64,000 nt of DNA, from the NCBI GenBank assembly GCA_905182985.1, contig CAJJDN010000015.1, positions 196,798 to 260,797 on the forward strand. Direction: 5' to 3'. The stretch comes from Paramecium sonneborni. Lineage: Eukaryota > Ciliophora > Oligohymenophorea > Peniculida > Parameciidae. Below the pieces are notes generated by a model. The model made no database searches. It was not told where the DNA came from and was given only the letters and a program-made list of their open reading frames with translations. This document shows, piece after piece, positions 11,473-24,912 of the stretch. The position numbers and the translations under genes are program-made. How positions within the stretch are numbered: the first letter of the stretch is position 1; the number at the start of each line of letters is the position of its first letter.

Positions 11473-12017
11473 TTTTATAGATGTGTTTCAATAATAGTTT
11501 TATAATTAATAGATATTATTCAAGTTTATTTTTTAAGTTATAATACACTAATATAAATATTTTAATATAATTTGTTGAATAATTATAATATTTTGTTAAA
11601 TAAATCATTTAATAATTATTTAATAATTTAAACAATCTAAATATGTTAGAGTAATGAAAATAAAGTAAAGTACGAGAAATTTGATTGTTGTAAAGCTATT
11701 ATAAATAATTAATTTTGAAATTAGATTAAATCTATTAAAATTTTGTTAAAAACATATAATCATATCATTTATAAGGTTCATAAATTAATTATTATCTCTT
11801 TTACATCTCTCTTAATAAAACGTTTTTGTCAAATCTATATGAACTAATACCTTCATTATGTCACTCTGTTTGGATTTCAAGATAGCAAATGTTAGTGATT
11901 TTACTTATATAAATGCTTGTTTAAATGTATAAATAATTTGGAATAAAATTAATTATTTTAATTTTTTTTTATCTTCATGGTAATATATAATCAAATAATA
12001 CAATATATTTAATACTA
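11473..12017. other. Intergenic, no gene seen
   Basis: About 545 bp of A+T-rich sequence between ATP12 and the small basic protein; no coherent reading frame or repeat array. Confidence 0.5.
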
Positions 12018-12537
12018 ATGAACCACAGATTAAAAAAAGGATTAAAGAGTGATAGAAAGCTTCATAGAAGCAACAATAAGTCCAAATATAGACATCCCTA
12101 ACAAAAATAATAAGGTTCAGAAATCAACAGAAAAATATGGGAAAAAATTGATACTTAACAATATATATAGAATCAGTCACAAAGGGAACTATTGGAAGGA
12201 GAAATTATACAGTTTCTAAAAAAAAAGAAGATAATTCCACTCATACTTTAAGAACTATAAAATGAAATATTCATAAGTAGAAAAAAAAAATTTTCAATTA
12301 TCATGATGAAGAAGAGATTCCATTTAATCTCTATTAATTTATGGAAGATAACTATAAATTTCAATATGAGAATTTATCATAAAGTATAGAGAATATCTAA
12401 AGTTATCCCCCACTTCTTTCAAACTCAATTAAAAAAAAGAATAACAAATTCACTCTTAAAGTTCAGACGACAGCCTAAAGAAAAATAACTCAAATGATGA
12501 AAATTATTCTAACAATAGTTGGGAACTAAATCTTTGA
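12018..12537 (+). CDS. Small basic protein of unknown function
   Basis: Not recognised. The frame opens with a very basic N-terminus (MNHRLKKGLKSDRKLHR) and runs to about 12276. A second frame then reads as an acidic, polar stretch (FMEDNYKFQYENLSQS). A third ends with KNNSNDENYSNNSWELNL and TGA. The three join into 148 codons if two GT-AG segments, 12277..12311 (35 nt) and about 12401..12438 (38 nt), are introns. Both are long for this genome and each contains an A run (10 and 8), so a homopolymer length error is an alternative. Low-complexity, probably disordered protein. Confidence 0.45.
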
Positions 12538-14167
12538 AATAATAATTTATAAATAGAATTTATATCAAGATAAATAAAAATATTAAATGTTCTATTTTTT
12601 TCATTTAATTCTAGAGATTTATAGAACTAAAACCTCAAACATTTTATATCATTCTAAGGGTAAACAATTTCTAATTTTTAGTCTATAAAAATAAAATAAT
12701 AAAGACTAAAGACTCTTACAAAATATCCTCAATTTCTTAAGAATGAGAAATATCATTGCTTAAAATAATCTTATTTTTTAAATAAGGCCCTTCATTCTTT
12801 CATGATTGATAAAATCTTTATTTTTTTCATTTTAAAAAATTAAATTCTTATTCTTTTCAGTCAATGCATAAAATAATGATAAATTACAGTATAAAATTTA
12901 TCTTTTGAATTATTATTTAAATAATAAACCAATTTTATCTTTCATCTTGTTAAATGACTCAAAATTTATCGTTTGCTTTGATTATTGGTTACATTCCGTA
13001 TTATAGGATAGCAGAATCAGAATATTCAAAATATCTCTCGTATCTTTTGGTATATAGGAACAAATATAATTAACAAGAGAATCAATTTGAACATCACAAG
13101 ATTGAATGAAAAGTGAATTCAAAATTATTTCAATTTTAAGAAATATTAAGTACCATTAAATTCTATTATTAACAACAATTATAAAATATTTTCGAAATTT
13201 AAAATTTATATATAATTCTTGAATTTGAATTTATTTTTTTACTCAAAAAATTTTGGATATTTAAACTACTCCATATTTTTTTCTCTTTCATTATATTAAA
13301 TTCCTTTATTTTACATCATAATTTAGTTTGATATTGTTTTGATAACGATAATTAGATTTTGAATACTTTCTATGTTTCTAATTTGTTGTTCTGGTGTTTA
13401 TTCAATAATGTTTAAAAACAAAAAGCAATTTTTTATAAAATAAATTCTATTATTCTCTTGATTTATAACCAAAATTTAAAGCAATTGTTATTAAGGATTT
13501 CTTACATATTTATTAAGATAATGAATCTAAATTCACATTTCTAATTTTATTTCTAAATTTAATTCATTGGGTTTATGATTAAAATGTATTTAGTTTTTGA
13601 ATTAATCATATTACTTTTCAACCAACTTAAATTTTACAAATTAAAAGAATTATAAAATGTAAGATTATTTTTTCAAGAATCTAAGACTTTCATATTTCAT
13701 TATAGGTATCACTTTCGGGGTTTTTGTGTATAATCAAAAATTGCTTATGGAATTTTTGATGCAGAATTTATTTTTCTTTGAATTCTTTCTAGAAGAACTG
13801 TATTTCCATAAACGAAATTCAAATTTGTTTTAAAATTTAGTAAAAAATATCTTATTGAATTTAAAGAAAGTACCTATTCAAGTGATAATTAATCAAATAT
13901 ATTGAGGGTACTTATAAAAAAAATGATTTCATAAAATCGTATTTGTGAAACAAATTATTATGATTCTTTAACTTAAACTGAAAACCTTCAAATTTACATA
14001 AAAAAATTGTTTTTTTCTAAAAAGAGGAGTATCATTTAACAGTTGACTTGTCTACTTTTGAAGAAAATAAAGGGTCTTTTATGAATAATGATATTACACC
14101 AAAATCACCTAGGATGTCAAAAATTGTAAAGAAATTCAATACAACTAAATTCAAATAATATTATTGA
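12538..14167 (+). other. Unresolved coding stretch; clear C-terminal end only
   Basis: From about 14000 to TGA 14165 the plus strand reads as ordinary protein (DLSTFEENKGSFMNND, then ITPKSPRMSKIVKKF). Further upstream several frames are open for 40-60 codons. One starts at ATG 12954 (IIGYIPYYRIAESEYSKY) and ends at TGA 13107. I could not join these by short introns. Because only TGA stops translation here, open frames of this length occur by chance. There may be one multi-exon gene, a decaying gene, or a real C-terminal exon with noncoding sequence before it. Confidence 0.3.
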
Positions 14168-14583
14168 TCATAATAGATTTAACAATTTTGCAATCTTCAA
14201 TAAAGTAATATATAAAATAAGAGATGTTTTACTAATTACAATTTTGTTTATATATAATTTAAACTATAGATCTTTGCTTTTATAAATATATTCTAATTTG
14301 AATATAATACAGTTTTAAGGATTATATTTTTAGGCAATTTCCTCTTAAATAGAAAAGTATATATTTGATATAAAAATCTACTGATTTTATATAAAGCTAA
14401 GTTTCAGCATATGAATTTAGAATACTCTAATTGAATCTAAAGTAATGTTTAAACATAAAAATATTAATTGTTTGATAAAATTCTAATTTATGAGTATTTT
14501 TCTTCTTTAATATTATATGAATAAAGTTAAATATTGTCTGTATTAAAAATTCCCTAGACAGCTTATAATAAATTATTTTTATA
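14168..14583. other. Intergenic, no gene seen
   Basis: About 415 bp of A+T-rich sequence before the large EF-hand gene; probably 3' flank plus promoter. Confidence 0.5.
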
Positions 14584-17500
14584 ATGAATTAAACAAATTG
14601 CTTTCCTAAAATCTAAAAAGCTTAATCAACAGTAAAGAATTTAGAATTTATATAGGCGAAACTTTTAATAAAAACAGATTGGGATTAGAGTATAAATTCA
14701 AGTATTCCGCTTACTATTAGAGCAGAAATGTCATCAAACAGAATAAAAACTGATTTAACAAATAAAAACTTTTAAAGTAATTCTGATGTTTCTTACCTAA
14801 AAACAAAACATAAAAAATTTCAATCAATTGAAAGCAACATCTATAAAGATCCAGAACTATCTTAAACAGTAAAAAGTATATTTAATAACAATAGAAACAT
14901 GATAAATCTTTGCAAAGTTTTTATAGTACTATGTATAGAAAATCATAAAACAAATTACAATTCAATAATAAAATTGATAAAACTACTATTAAGTGTTAAT
15001 GGTTGGACTTTGAAGATTTATTAAAAGATAAGAGTTTGATGTAGAATGGGTTGTAAAAATACTTTTTTGATATTTTGAAACATGAAATAAAGCAATAATC
15101 AAATTAATCAGTTATTCCTGCAAATAGATAATAAGCTATAGATTTAAAAGAGTGGTTATTCTATATGCTTTAAAGAACAAAAGATTAAAGCAAAAATTTA
15201 AGTGGTATATAAATAGCTGAAGAAATTCAACTAATTTATACAACATGTTTTAAAGAAATTATAAAGTATATATAATAAAAAATATAGATAAGTAAAAGTT
15301 GAATGTGTAGAGAGAGGTGAATTACTTTAAATTATATGGGATTTTTATATTTAGTTAATTGACTAAATAATTAAGAGTTCAAATTAATAAATGTAAGGTA
15401 TAGAAATGGAAATGAAAAATAAATTGATTGATTAAGAGACGTTTTATAATGAACAATTGCGTTTTTAAGAACTTATTTATAATGAAAGTAAGAGTTAAAT
15501 CAAATAACTACAATTTGATTACGAGAGGACTTTAGATGTTGATTAACAGTAAAAAGAATAGATATTATAATTAACATAAGAATACAGAGAAGCATTAGAA
15601 ATAATAGAATAACATAGAAAATAAATAGACGAATTGTAATTATAAATTGTTATGTTGAAAACTGAATCAATAAATGATACTAAATAAGAAAATGAGAAAA
15701 TAAGTATTCAACTTTAATAGGGATAGTCAATAGTTTCACATTTAATGAATTTTCAAGCTAAAATTGATAACAATTAAAAATATAGAATAAAATCTCCATT
15801 TAAATCTTAAGGTAGTAAATCTCCAGGTAGATCACCTAAAAAAAATAGTATAATATTTGATAGATGGGAGTAACTTAAGAATTAAGAAAATTAATTGAAA
15901 TCATAGATTATATCATTAAAATATTTAGATTTTGATAAAGATTAACAGCCATCTTAAAAAAATATATTGTAATTAAGTGGAACTGATGATAAAGCTATTT
16001 AAACAGAAGATTAATAATAATGGAATATATAAAATAACATTGTAGAAAAATTAAATTTTAATAATAGTTAAAATATAGTTATAGAAGAGAAAAGTAAAGT
16101 AGTATCTAATGATTTGGAATAAAAAATAACTATGGCTTTAAAATTAATTTAAGAAAAGAAATTAGACGAGAATTAAAAACAATTATTGTGTAATACTTTA
16201 AGTGAAAGTAAAGAAGTATTTGAATAGAATAAAACATTATCCTAGAAATTAATCACAATGAATAAATTGGATTCTATGAATAAAATTGAATTAATGGAAA
16301 AAGAAGAATTATGTTAGGAGTTAGAAATGAAGTTATAATAAACTGTATAGGATTTTATTTTCATTATTTCAAATAATAAAAGAAAATTGCATAAAATATT
16401 GAAAAAGAATTCTTAGTTGGTTGGAACATTAAAATAAATAGAGAGTAAATATGAAATTGTTATTAATGATGTAAAAGCAATAGAAGAAGAAGAAAGTCGT
16501 ATTATAAATTATATTAATGAATCTGTTTAAGATGGGGATGATAATTTATTTAGTGGAAGAGAATCTTAAATTCTTGATGATGATGATTTTAAATCAAGAA
16601 ACAATTCAATTGAGATGTAAGAATCAATCTAATTATAACCATAACAAAAATAAAAATAAAATTAAAAATAATTTAAAAAAGTTAATTCTGAAACTAGCTC
16701 TTAGGAATAATAAGATAAACTTGACAAAAGTTTAAATAATCCTTTTAGTTCTAACAATTTAAATGATACTTAAATGTAGTTCCATCAAACCATAAGTAAT
16801 ACAGATGAAGAGAATTTTAAAGAGTCATAAAATTAGATATTATCTATTCACTAATAATTTAATATGCTATAAAGCAATCAAGAATATAAATCATCAATTG
16901 TTAATAATCCTAAAATGAAAAATAGTTTTAAAAAATAATAATCAGTTTAAAAATTTACATAGCCTAGTGAATAAAATAAACCATTAAAACATCATATTAA
17001 AAATCCCAGAAATTAATTTGACAATAATTTATAGAAAATTCAAAATAATAATAATTCTAAAAGTAATCTATAGAATTAAAGAGAAAGAGATGAAAATACC
17101 AGAATGCGTTAAAGTTAAAGAAGTTGTGCCGAATCTGAAAAAAATCATTTAGAAGAAGACAAAGATTGTGCATAAAGAATTAAGGATATTATATCATAAT
17201 ATAAAGATAAGTAATTAACTAAAAGTAAATTTGAAAATCAAATATTTAGATTCCTACAGTCATAAAACTCGTTAATTTAATTTACTATAAGAGACAAAGT
17301 AACCAAAAAAATTTAGAAGAGTTTATAGTTAAAATACGGATGTAGCAAATACCTTATTTAAATAAGTAATTAAAAGCAAAAATTTAACCAAAACCTTATC
17401 ATTTCTTCAATTTAACAAAATTATTAATTAAATTTTAAATGATGTTTCAAAGTAAAATGAAGGATATAAAATCCCTTTTCATGTTTGTATTTATGATTTC

Positions 17501-18556
17501 ATAAAAAATAAATATGGATTTAAATAAGTTGCTGAAAAAAAAATAAAATAAGTATTTTTATTTCTCTATTTTAAAGATTTATGAATTTATTGTTTTAGAA
17601 AAAGAAAAGAATATAAAAGTTTAGTTAATTTCAAAATATTGTAATTTTAACGATGTAATTGATGAAGTTGCTTAAAAACTTTTGATAGAAGCATTCTTAT
17701 TCTTTAATAGTAAGATTGAATCAAACAAAACTGAATTTTAAATTACATTTGAATCAGCAAACGAATTTTTGACTGAAAAATCTTAACTTTGGTTATAAAC
17801 CAACTAAATATAATAGTTATAAACATAATATAAAACATAAAATTCATAATATGGATCTAATAAGTTTTGTATTAATTATGACTAATTTATTTTAAAGATT
17901 TTAGATTTTTATATTTTTAACAAGCAAGATTATTAAAGAATATTAGAAACTCTATTTAAAGCTGCAGATTTAGATGGAAATAAGCTAATTGAATATGAAG
18001 AAGTAATTGATCTATATTTTAAGTAGTTTAAAACTCTTTATAGAGCTATTCACATTTAATAAATGCAGACTGAAAATTTATTATAGATCTTCTTAATAAA
18101 TGCAGACTTTGCTGATGAATAAGGAGATAAATACATTACATTACCTCGATTTACTGAAATGGCAATCGAATTAAATATATTTCCTAAAGATGCAGTTAAA
18201 AAATATGGAGAAGGCAGTGAAAAAATTAAAGAACATTGGGAAACAGAAAAAAACACCATAAAACTGAGATTTTTAGAAGCTAAATAATTTTCAAAAGTCA
18301 AACATACCTTTGAAGAATTAGATAATTTAATTAATAATGATAAAAAAGAAATTTAAAGTAAAATATTTACAAATATAAATTTAGATATATTATGGATGAG
18401 TTATAAACTTCTTAATGAATAATCTTTAAGAGTCTATCTAAAGTAAAATTACTAATTATTTTAAGATTTTTAAGTAAGCAGTGTCTTTTTGAATTATTAC
18501 CTTAGGAAATTCTATAAATTAATAAACATTATAAATAATTAGATACGATTGAATGA
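14584..18556 (+). CDS. Large TSNAXIP1-like coiled-coil protein with C-terminal EF-hand region (paralogue A)
   Basis: A 1272-residue protein. Around residues 190-290 it has the pattern of the N-terminal domain of translin-associated factor X-interacting protein 1 and axonemal dynein p28-like proteins: KEWLFYM, IQLIYTTCFKEIIKQ, then VKVECVERGELLQIIWDFY. A long Q/N/E-rich coiled coil follows. A conserved C-terminal part has IPFHVCIYDFIKNKYGF, an EF-hand loop (ADLDGNKLIEYEE) and a second, degenerate one (DEQGDKYITLPRF). Introns are 14869..14894, 15266..15287, 17225..17249, 17552..17576, 18003..18026 and 18443..18474. The gene at 40005..44279 is a paralogue with the same order and shared intron sites. 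A ciliary or cytoskeletal calcium-linked role is inferred. Confidence 0.68.
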
Positions 18557-18691
18557 AATCTTTATAAAATATATATTTATTTGTAATGCTCTTTTTTAGA
18601 ATTCTTTAAAACTTTACATGTATTTTTATTTTTTGTTTAATTTATTTAGCGGAATTTTTAATAATAATTCTTTTAGTAATTTAATATTAAA

Positions 18692-19202
18692 ATGGGAAAT
18701 TCGTAATTAACGGATCAATAGATTCTTTTATATAAGAATGAAACATAATGTACATCATCTATTACAATAGTAAAGTTACTCCAGCGTAAATAAGAAGAAT
18801 ACACAAGAAATTCTAACAGCTTGACTCTAACAATAAAGGATTTGTAAGTGCAACAGATTTCATTAAAATTATTCAACATCATAAATATAGTCCATGATTA
18901 ATTTAATAGTTAATAGGAAGGAAATAACAAGAAATAGATTTTATTTCATTAGTCAGATTACTAAATGCCATTTAATTTGGAGATAAAAATATTTTGTTGA
19001 CAAAAATTATGGATCAAGATAGAGATGGATTAATTGGTAATGACATCAAAAATAGAATATCTATACAGAAGACATTTAAAAAACAATAACAGTTTTGAAT
19101 CCAAGTTGTTTTAAAAATTCTTATGAATTGGCTCAACAAGTAGTTAATGATAAAGAAAAACTTACCTATAACAAAATGATTAAGTTATTAATTGATGAAT
19201 GA
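18692..19202 (+). CDS. Calcineurin-B-like EF-hand protein
   Basis: A 141-residue calcium-binding protein. It starts MGNSQLTDQQI, an N-myristoylation-type end as in calcineurin B and related sensors, followed by the family-like ETQFTPAQIRRIHKKF. A canonical EF loop (DSNNKGFVSATDF) comes next and a second near residue 90 (DQDRDGLIEDI). Three introns are needed: 18747..18772 (26 nt), 18890..18916 (27 nt, with an in-frame TGA) and 19037..19068 (32 nt). Read without them the gene looks broken. It is shorter than calcineurin B (about 170), and the other two EF hands are degenerate or missing. Whether it serves a phosphatase, a kinase or another partner is unknown. Confidence 0.65.
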
Positions 19203-19457
19203 TAAATTACTTATTTAATAAACATTTTTTCATAATTTAATTTTTATATGAATTTTTGATCTTTATTTTTTTTTAATGATTTATAATTATAAGTCTATTT
19301 TATTATAAAAAAAAAGATGTTCGAAATTTAACATTGTTTAAATTTTGTATTTATCATAAGCTAATTTTGAATTAATAATATTAAAATCTTTAAAACATAA
19401 GAATTTTAATGAATACATTGTATTAATTCTTTAAATTATATTTCTTGATTAATTTTT

Positions 19458-20111
19458 ATGGGCAACATTTGTTAATAATCAAATTAGATCATAAATTAAA
19501 AAGAAAAAGTGATTCGCCTAACTTGTAATCCTAATAAATAAGGTCCGAATAAATAAATTTTACACCGCTCTATTAAGAATTTATCATAAAATTTAGATAC
19601 TTTTGAAGAAGACTTTTATAAAAATGAATTTTTTTTTGATTTCTCAAATGATAACAAGGCAAAAAGTTGTTTAAACAATAATGATTAAAACATGATCATA
19701 ATGAATGAAGTCGAAGAAAAAAATATCATACAATTTCCTTCTTTCGAATATTTAAGTGTTTCTTAAATTCAGTATAAAACTAATGTTGTTCCAATTAAAG
19801 AGGATCCTCTAAATTTTGCATTCATAAAGGAGAAAAAAAAGAAAGATGTAAAGTTTTTAAAAAATTTTAAAAAACCAGTACCAGAAAAAAATCACCTTAA
19901 AAGCATTTTAAAATAAAAAAAATCAAATTGCTCATCTTTTAGCAGCTTTTCTGATAGATATAGCAAATATTCTGTCTCATTCAACATTCTGCCAAGCAAT
20001 AATAGTAAAAGTGCAAGATCTTTGTCTCCAATAATTTATACAACAAATAATATAAAATCAGAAATAAAGCCACAAAGCATGATTTTTATGTAATAATTTC
20101 CATATATATGA
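19458..20111 (+). CDS. Probable N-myristoylated protein of unknown function
   Basis: An uninterrupted 217-codon frame, long for chance even with TGA as the only stop. It begins MGNIC, a good myristoylation plus possible palmitoylation signal, suggesting membrane attachment. The middle is basic and lysine-rich (KEKKKKDVKFLKNFKKP). The C-terminal third is serine-rich (SNCSSFSSFSDRYSKYS; SKSARSLSP), likely disordered and perhaps phosphorylated. No domain recognised. Confidence 0.6.
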
Positions 20112-20307
20112 TTTGATAATAAATTTTTTATATATAAGAAGAAGAATAATTGTTAAGCATAATTTTAAGATGAATTATAAATGATTGTAATCTAATTTAG
20201 ATATTCTAAACTATAATTTAGAACTGTAAAATATTTTAGTTCAGGTGCTAAGATTATTTTAATAAACTAAAACAAAAATAATTTAAATTAATATAACAAT
20301 AAAAATA

Positions 20308-21939
20308 ATGCATTCATATGATATTCCTACAGAAATTTTGACTCCAAGATTCTTAGAAGCATGTAGAAGAGAAGGCTTTCATGAAAAAGAATTAATAAAA
20401 AAAACTAAAATTCAGGTGATATAGATAGTAAAATAAAAAGATCCATCGATTACTGATGAATTTATCTGTGAAATAGAAAAACATTTGGAAGAAAAGAGAA
20501 AATAAAAAATTGATTTGGTTAGAGCATAAAGATAGAAAATACTTTAAGAGAATGGAACAAGAAGTTAAAGCATGCATAATCAATCTTAATTGAATTTTAG
20601 TTCAATAAGTTATGCAGAAAAACAATAAAAATTATTAGAAAATATTAAAAGAAGGTAACAAATTGAAATTGATAAAATGATTGAGTAGGAACAACTAAAA
20701 GAATAATAGAATAAGGATGTTCAATAGAAATTACTAAAATAATACTTAAAAGAGTAACAGTTTTAGGAAGAATTGAAAAGGAGAAGAGAGTATAATGAAA
20801 TGAAAAAGTAACAACTTGAAAAAGAAAAGTTGAAAAAGGAATAAAGAGAAAAATAAATATAGGAATAAAAGATAAAAGAAAATGAAATTAAAGAATAAAA
20901 AAGGAAATAAAGAGAGCTTGAGAGTTTATAGAGATCAAAGTTAGAAGCAGAATTTAGAGAGAAGGATAGAAAATAAAAATAGGATTAAATTTTAAGAGAA
21001 TAAGAATAATTTTAATTTGAATAATAGAAATTATAGGAATAAAAAAAGCAATAAATAGAAGAGAAAGAAAAAAAAAGATTGTAATTAATTGAGTTTAAGA
21101 ATGAAGAGAGAAAAAAGTTTGCTGATTTAGAAAGGAAGGAATTTGAATTAAAATTAGAGAAGGTAAGAAGATATAATGAAGATATGATGGAAAGAAAAAG
21201 ACAGGAATATTTAAAAAGAGAAGCTTAGGTAGAGGCAAAAAGAAAAGATTTTGAATCATTTTTAGATTATGTAAAGTAGCAGAAGTAAAAACTAAATATA
21301 GATAAGTAGAAGTAAATAAATAAAATATTGGTAAAAAATGATTAAATCATATTTAGTAATTAAATCTTACAAAGGAAGAAGAAAAGAGAAAAAAGTATGA
21401 GACAAAATAAAATGAATATTTAAAAAAGAAAGAATTAATGGATGAATTCTAAAGGTAACAAATGGAGGAGAAGATAAAAAAATATGAAGAAAAAGAAAAG
21501 AAAATAAAATTAATATTGTTTAATAATGAATTTATGCAAGAATAATAAAGGAATGAATTATAGAAAAAATTGAATAAAACTTAGGAAAAGCTGATAAATT
21601 TAACTAGTAGAAAAGAATTTGAGAATAAGTACAGGTAGATGTATATAGAATAAGACTAGAACTGCTTAATAAATAATAAAAGAAATTGACACTGAAGATA
21701 ATATTAGAAGGATGGAATAATTAAGTGGGTATCGAAGATTGAAATTAGAACAGAAAATTTTTAAAGATGATGAGAAATGTTAATAGTTAAGAAAGGATAG
21801 AGAATAAATAAGTAAATTGGCAGAATAGATGAGAAAGGAAGCGGATGAAAAAAGGAAATTGTTTATATTTGATTATGAAAAAAGAAAACGAATGTAATCT
21901 GATGGACTTACAAAGATGAACTCATCAATGGGATAATGA
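20308..21939 (+). CDS. Coiled-coil protein of unknown function
   Basis: A 526-residue protein. A short, more globular N-terminus (MHSYDIPTEILTPRFLEACR) is followed from about residue 110 by almost continuous charged helix rich in E, K, Q and R, typical of a long coiled coil. It ends KRKRMQSDGLTKMNSSMGQ. Introns at 21331..21356 and 21635..21659 restore the frame. Such charge-rich helices are common in ciliate cortical and ciliary structures, but nothing here fixes a role. Confidence 0.72.
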
Positions 21940-22519
21940 TTAGATTAATTCAACAACACTTTTATTGTTATATATTATTGGTATACTTAATCTTTAAAAA
22001 TTTTTCGAATTAATAATTATTTTAAGTTTTCTAAAGAGAATTTGATAGATAAATTCTTAATATAGTTTTTTGATTTAAACTACTTTGATTTAGTGAACAT
22101 TCAATCTAAATTATATAACATAAATTATGCTATATTTTTTACCCTTAAAAATTGTTACTTCATCCTTTAGATAGTCAATCCACATAATATCAAATACGTT
22201 GAATAAATCATATGTTGGATTAATGGTGTAAGCTCTATTGTAATCAAGTAATATATCCACATCACTAAAAATGATAATTTTAATTTAGGCCTGCAACATC
22301 CAATAAATTAAACAGTACGTTATATCATAATGATCTAAGAAATAGGATTTACTAAAGCTTCTTTTATAGAATATAAGAAATTTAGTTTATCTTACATTTA
22401 TGATTTATATTGATACTAAACAATAATCTAAAACATAAATATAGAATGATAAACTTATTGATTATTACTAAGTTTAAACAGTTATAAATTAGATAGAAGT
22501 AACAAAGAAAAGTATAATA
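21940..22519. other. Intergenic, no gene seen
   Basis: About 580 bp of A+T-rich sequence with no coherent frame; probable 3' flank and promoter. Confidence 0.45.
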
Positions 22520-22525
22520 ATTATT

Positions 22526-23263
22526 ATGGAAAACTACTTTTTATTGCTTGTACTCCAAATAAATCTAGCATTTCTCTAGTTTCGTAGGTAATGTGACTAC
22601 TTTAACTGCTCCCTATAATATACATCACACTGAAGAGGGAATCTATTTTAGCGAAACTTTAGAATATTTGAGATAATGTTCCTCAATTTAATGATTTCAA
22701 CAGCTTAAACCTGTCAAAATTACTTTTATGTCTTTGATATTATTAATAAAGATAATACTACTAAATTTATAATTAATAATTATTAATGCTTTTATTTTAG
22801 CATATAAGTGAATATTGAGACATAAAAATTTTGAATGGTTTCATCAATATTTTAGTTGTGTATATTTTGGATAAGAAATGATAACAAGATTTAGAAGATT
22901 GCTTATTTATGTTCCTAATATTTAGTATCTTATTTATGTTTGCATATACTTACTTCCTTCTTTTAGTTTATTACTTTGACTACTCTTAGGATTATTATTT
23001 ATTTTCCTTTCTATAAGTATCGTCATTTTATTTAGATAATAATGCTCTATAGATAAACTATTATTGGATTCTATATGCTTTATTAGTGGCTTATTAGATT
23101 AAATATTCATGTCATTTAACATATTAAAGTATCTTAAGGATGGTATATCTTAATGACGATTCTAGCAACTATTATAGACTCAAAGTAAAGAAATTATGTG
23201 GAATTTAAGGTTAGAAAATAAGAAAAAGAAAAAGATGAATTAGTTGATGATTTCTTTGGTTGA
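22526..23263 (+). CDS. Multi-pass membrane protein of unknown family
   Basis: The frame opens with a signal-like stretch (MENYFLLLVLQINLAFLQF). Its second half has three hydrophobic segments (around SYLCLHILTSFFQFITLTTL, TIIGFYMLYQWLI and GWYILMTILATII), followed by a charged tail ending KEKDELVDDFFG. All parts share one frame, but it is crossed by two in-frame TGAs. Each lies in a 48-nt GT-AG segment (22588..22635 and 22808..22855); removing both gives 213 residues. That is long for introns here, so a later start at ATG 22835 is an alternative. The layout could suit a lumenal-plus-TM protein, but I do not recognise it. It converges on the next gene with 8 bp between stops. Confidence 0.45.
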
Positions 23264-23271
23264 AATTAAAC

Positions 23272-23715
23272 TCATAAATTAAATTATTCAAAATCTTTTT
23301 CATCATCAAATTCTAGTACTAATTCATGTATATCCTATTCTTTCTTACATTCTAGTCTTACTAAATTATCCTCTTTTTTTGTTTTCTATTTTTCAATTAA
23401 TCCGTCGAAGAGATCAGGCCTATTTATATAGATGATTATACTCAATTTTTATTTTATGATCATCTCCAACTTTTATAATTGTTAAAGTAATCTCTTTATT
23501 ATTGTGTTCTTTATCATCTATTTTTATTTTTTTTAATTTATTCTATTCTTTATTCATTAAATTTACTTGTAAAATTTCAATTTTTTTATTAGTTTCCTGA
23601 TTTGGAGAAGCTGTGGATTTCTATCCTTTTCTAATAGATTTAAATTCTATTATTGGACTCACTAACCCAAAATTGTTTTTTTATTGCTAAGGTAATTATA
23701 AACTATTTAAGGGCT
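23272..23715 (-). other. Truncated duplicate of the Nup50-like gene
   Basis: Identical to the 3' part of 24469..25224 and cut off by the N at 23716; part of duplicated pair B. Confidence 0.85.
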
Positions 23716-23716
23716 N
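23716..23716. other. Single-N assembly junction B
   Basis: One N between two exact 1196-bp copies. Confidence 0.9.
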
Positions 23717-24912
23717 ATTATTATGGAAAACTACTTTTTATTGCTTGTACTCCAAATAAATCTAGCATTTCTCTAGTTTCGTAGGTAATGTGACTACTTT
23801 AACTGCTCCCTATAATATACATCACACTGAAGAGGGAATCTATTTTAGCGAAACTTTAGAATATTTGAGATAATGTTCCTCAATTTAATGATTTCAACAG
23901 CTTAAACCTGTCAAAATTACTTTTATGTCTTTGATATTATTAATAAAGATAATACTACTAAATTTATAATTAATAATTATTAATGCTTTTATTTTAGCAT
24001 ATAAGTGAATATTGAGACATAAAAATTTTGAATGGTTTCATCAATATTTTAGTTGTGTATATTTTGGATAAGAAATGATAACAAGATTTAGAAGATTGCT
24101 TATTTATGTTCCTAATATTTAGTATCTTATTTATGTTTGCATATACTTACTTCCTTCTTTTAGTTTATTACTTTGACTACTCTTAGGATTATTATTTATT
24201 TTCCTTTCTATAAGTATCGTCATTTTATTTAGATAATAATGCTCTATAGATAAACTATTATTGGATTCTATATGCTTTATTAGTGGCTTATTAGATTAAA
24301 TATTCATGTCATTTAACATATTAAAGTATCTTAAGGATGGTATATCTTAATGACGATTCTAGCAACTATTATAGACTCAAAGTAAAGAAATTATGTGGAA
24401 TTTAAGGTTAGAAAATAAGAAAAAGAAAAAGATGAATTAGTTGATGATTTCTTTGGTTGAAATTAAACTCATAAATTAAATTATTCAAAATCTTTTTCAT
24501 CATCAAATTCTAGTACTAATTCATGTATATCCTATTCTTTCTTACATTCTAGTCTTACTAAATTATCCTCTTTTTTTGTTTTCTATTTTTCAATTAATCC
24601 GTCGAAGAGATCAGGCCTATTTATATAGATGATTATACTCAATTTTTATTTTATGATCATCTCCAACTTTTATAATTGTTAAAGTAATCTCTTTATTATT
24701 GTGTTCTTTATCATCTATTTTTATTTTTTTTAATTTATTCTATTCTTTATTCATTAAATTTACTTGTAAAATTTCAATTTTTTTATTAGTTTCCTGATTT
24801 GGAGAAGCTGTGGATTTCTATCCTTTTCTAATAGATTTAAATTCTATTATTGGACTCACTAACCCAAAATTGTTTTTTTATTGCTAAGGTAATTATAAAC
24901 TATTTAAGGGCT
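23717..24912. repeat. Duplicated contig-end sequence, copy 2 of pair B
   Basis: Exact copy of 22520..23715; the sequence then continues into the 5' part of the Nup50-like gene. Confidence 0.9.
23723..24460 (+). CDS. Multi-pass membrane protein, second identical copy (probable assembly duplicate)
   Basis: Exact repeat of 22526..23263 in the copy after the N at 23716; probably the same locus. Confidence 0.4.

Larger units (their letters stand above)
22520..23715. repeat. Duplicated contig-end sequence, copy 1 of pair B
   Basis: 1196 bases repeated exactly at 23717..24912, on either side of the N at 23716. The pair holds a membrane protein gene and the 3' part of a minus-strand gene. Confidence 0.9.

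Noticed and set aside
18692..19202. Calcineurin-B-like gene as a frameshifted pseudogene
   Set aside because: It looks broken with 25-nt introns only, but introns of 26, 27 and 32 nt restore a full 141-codon frame with two EF loops.
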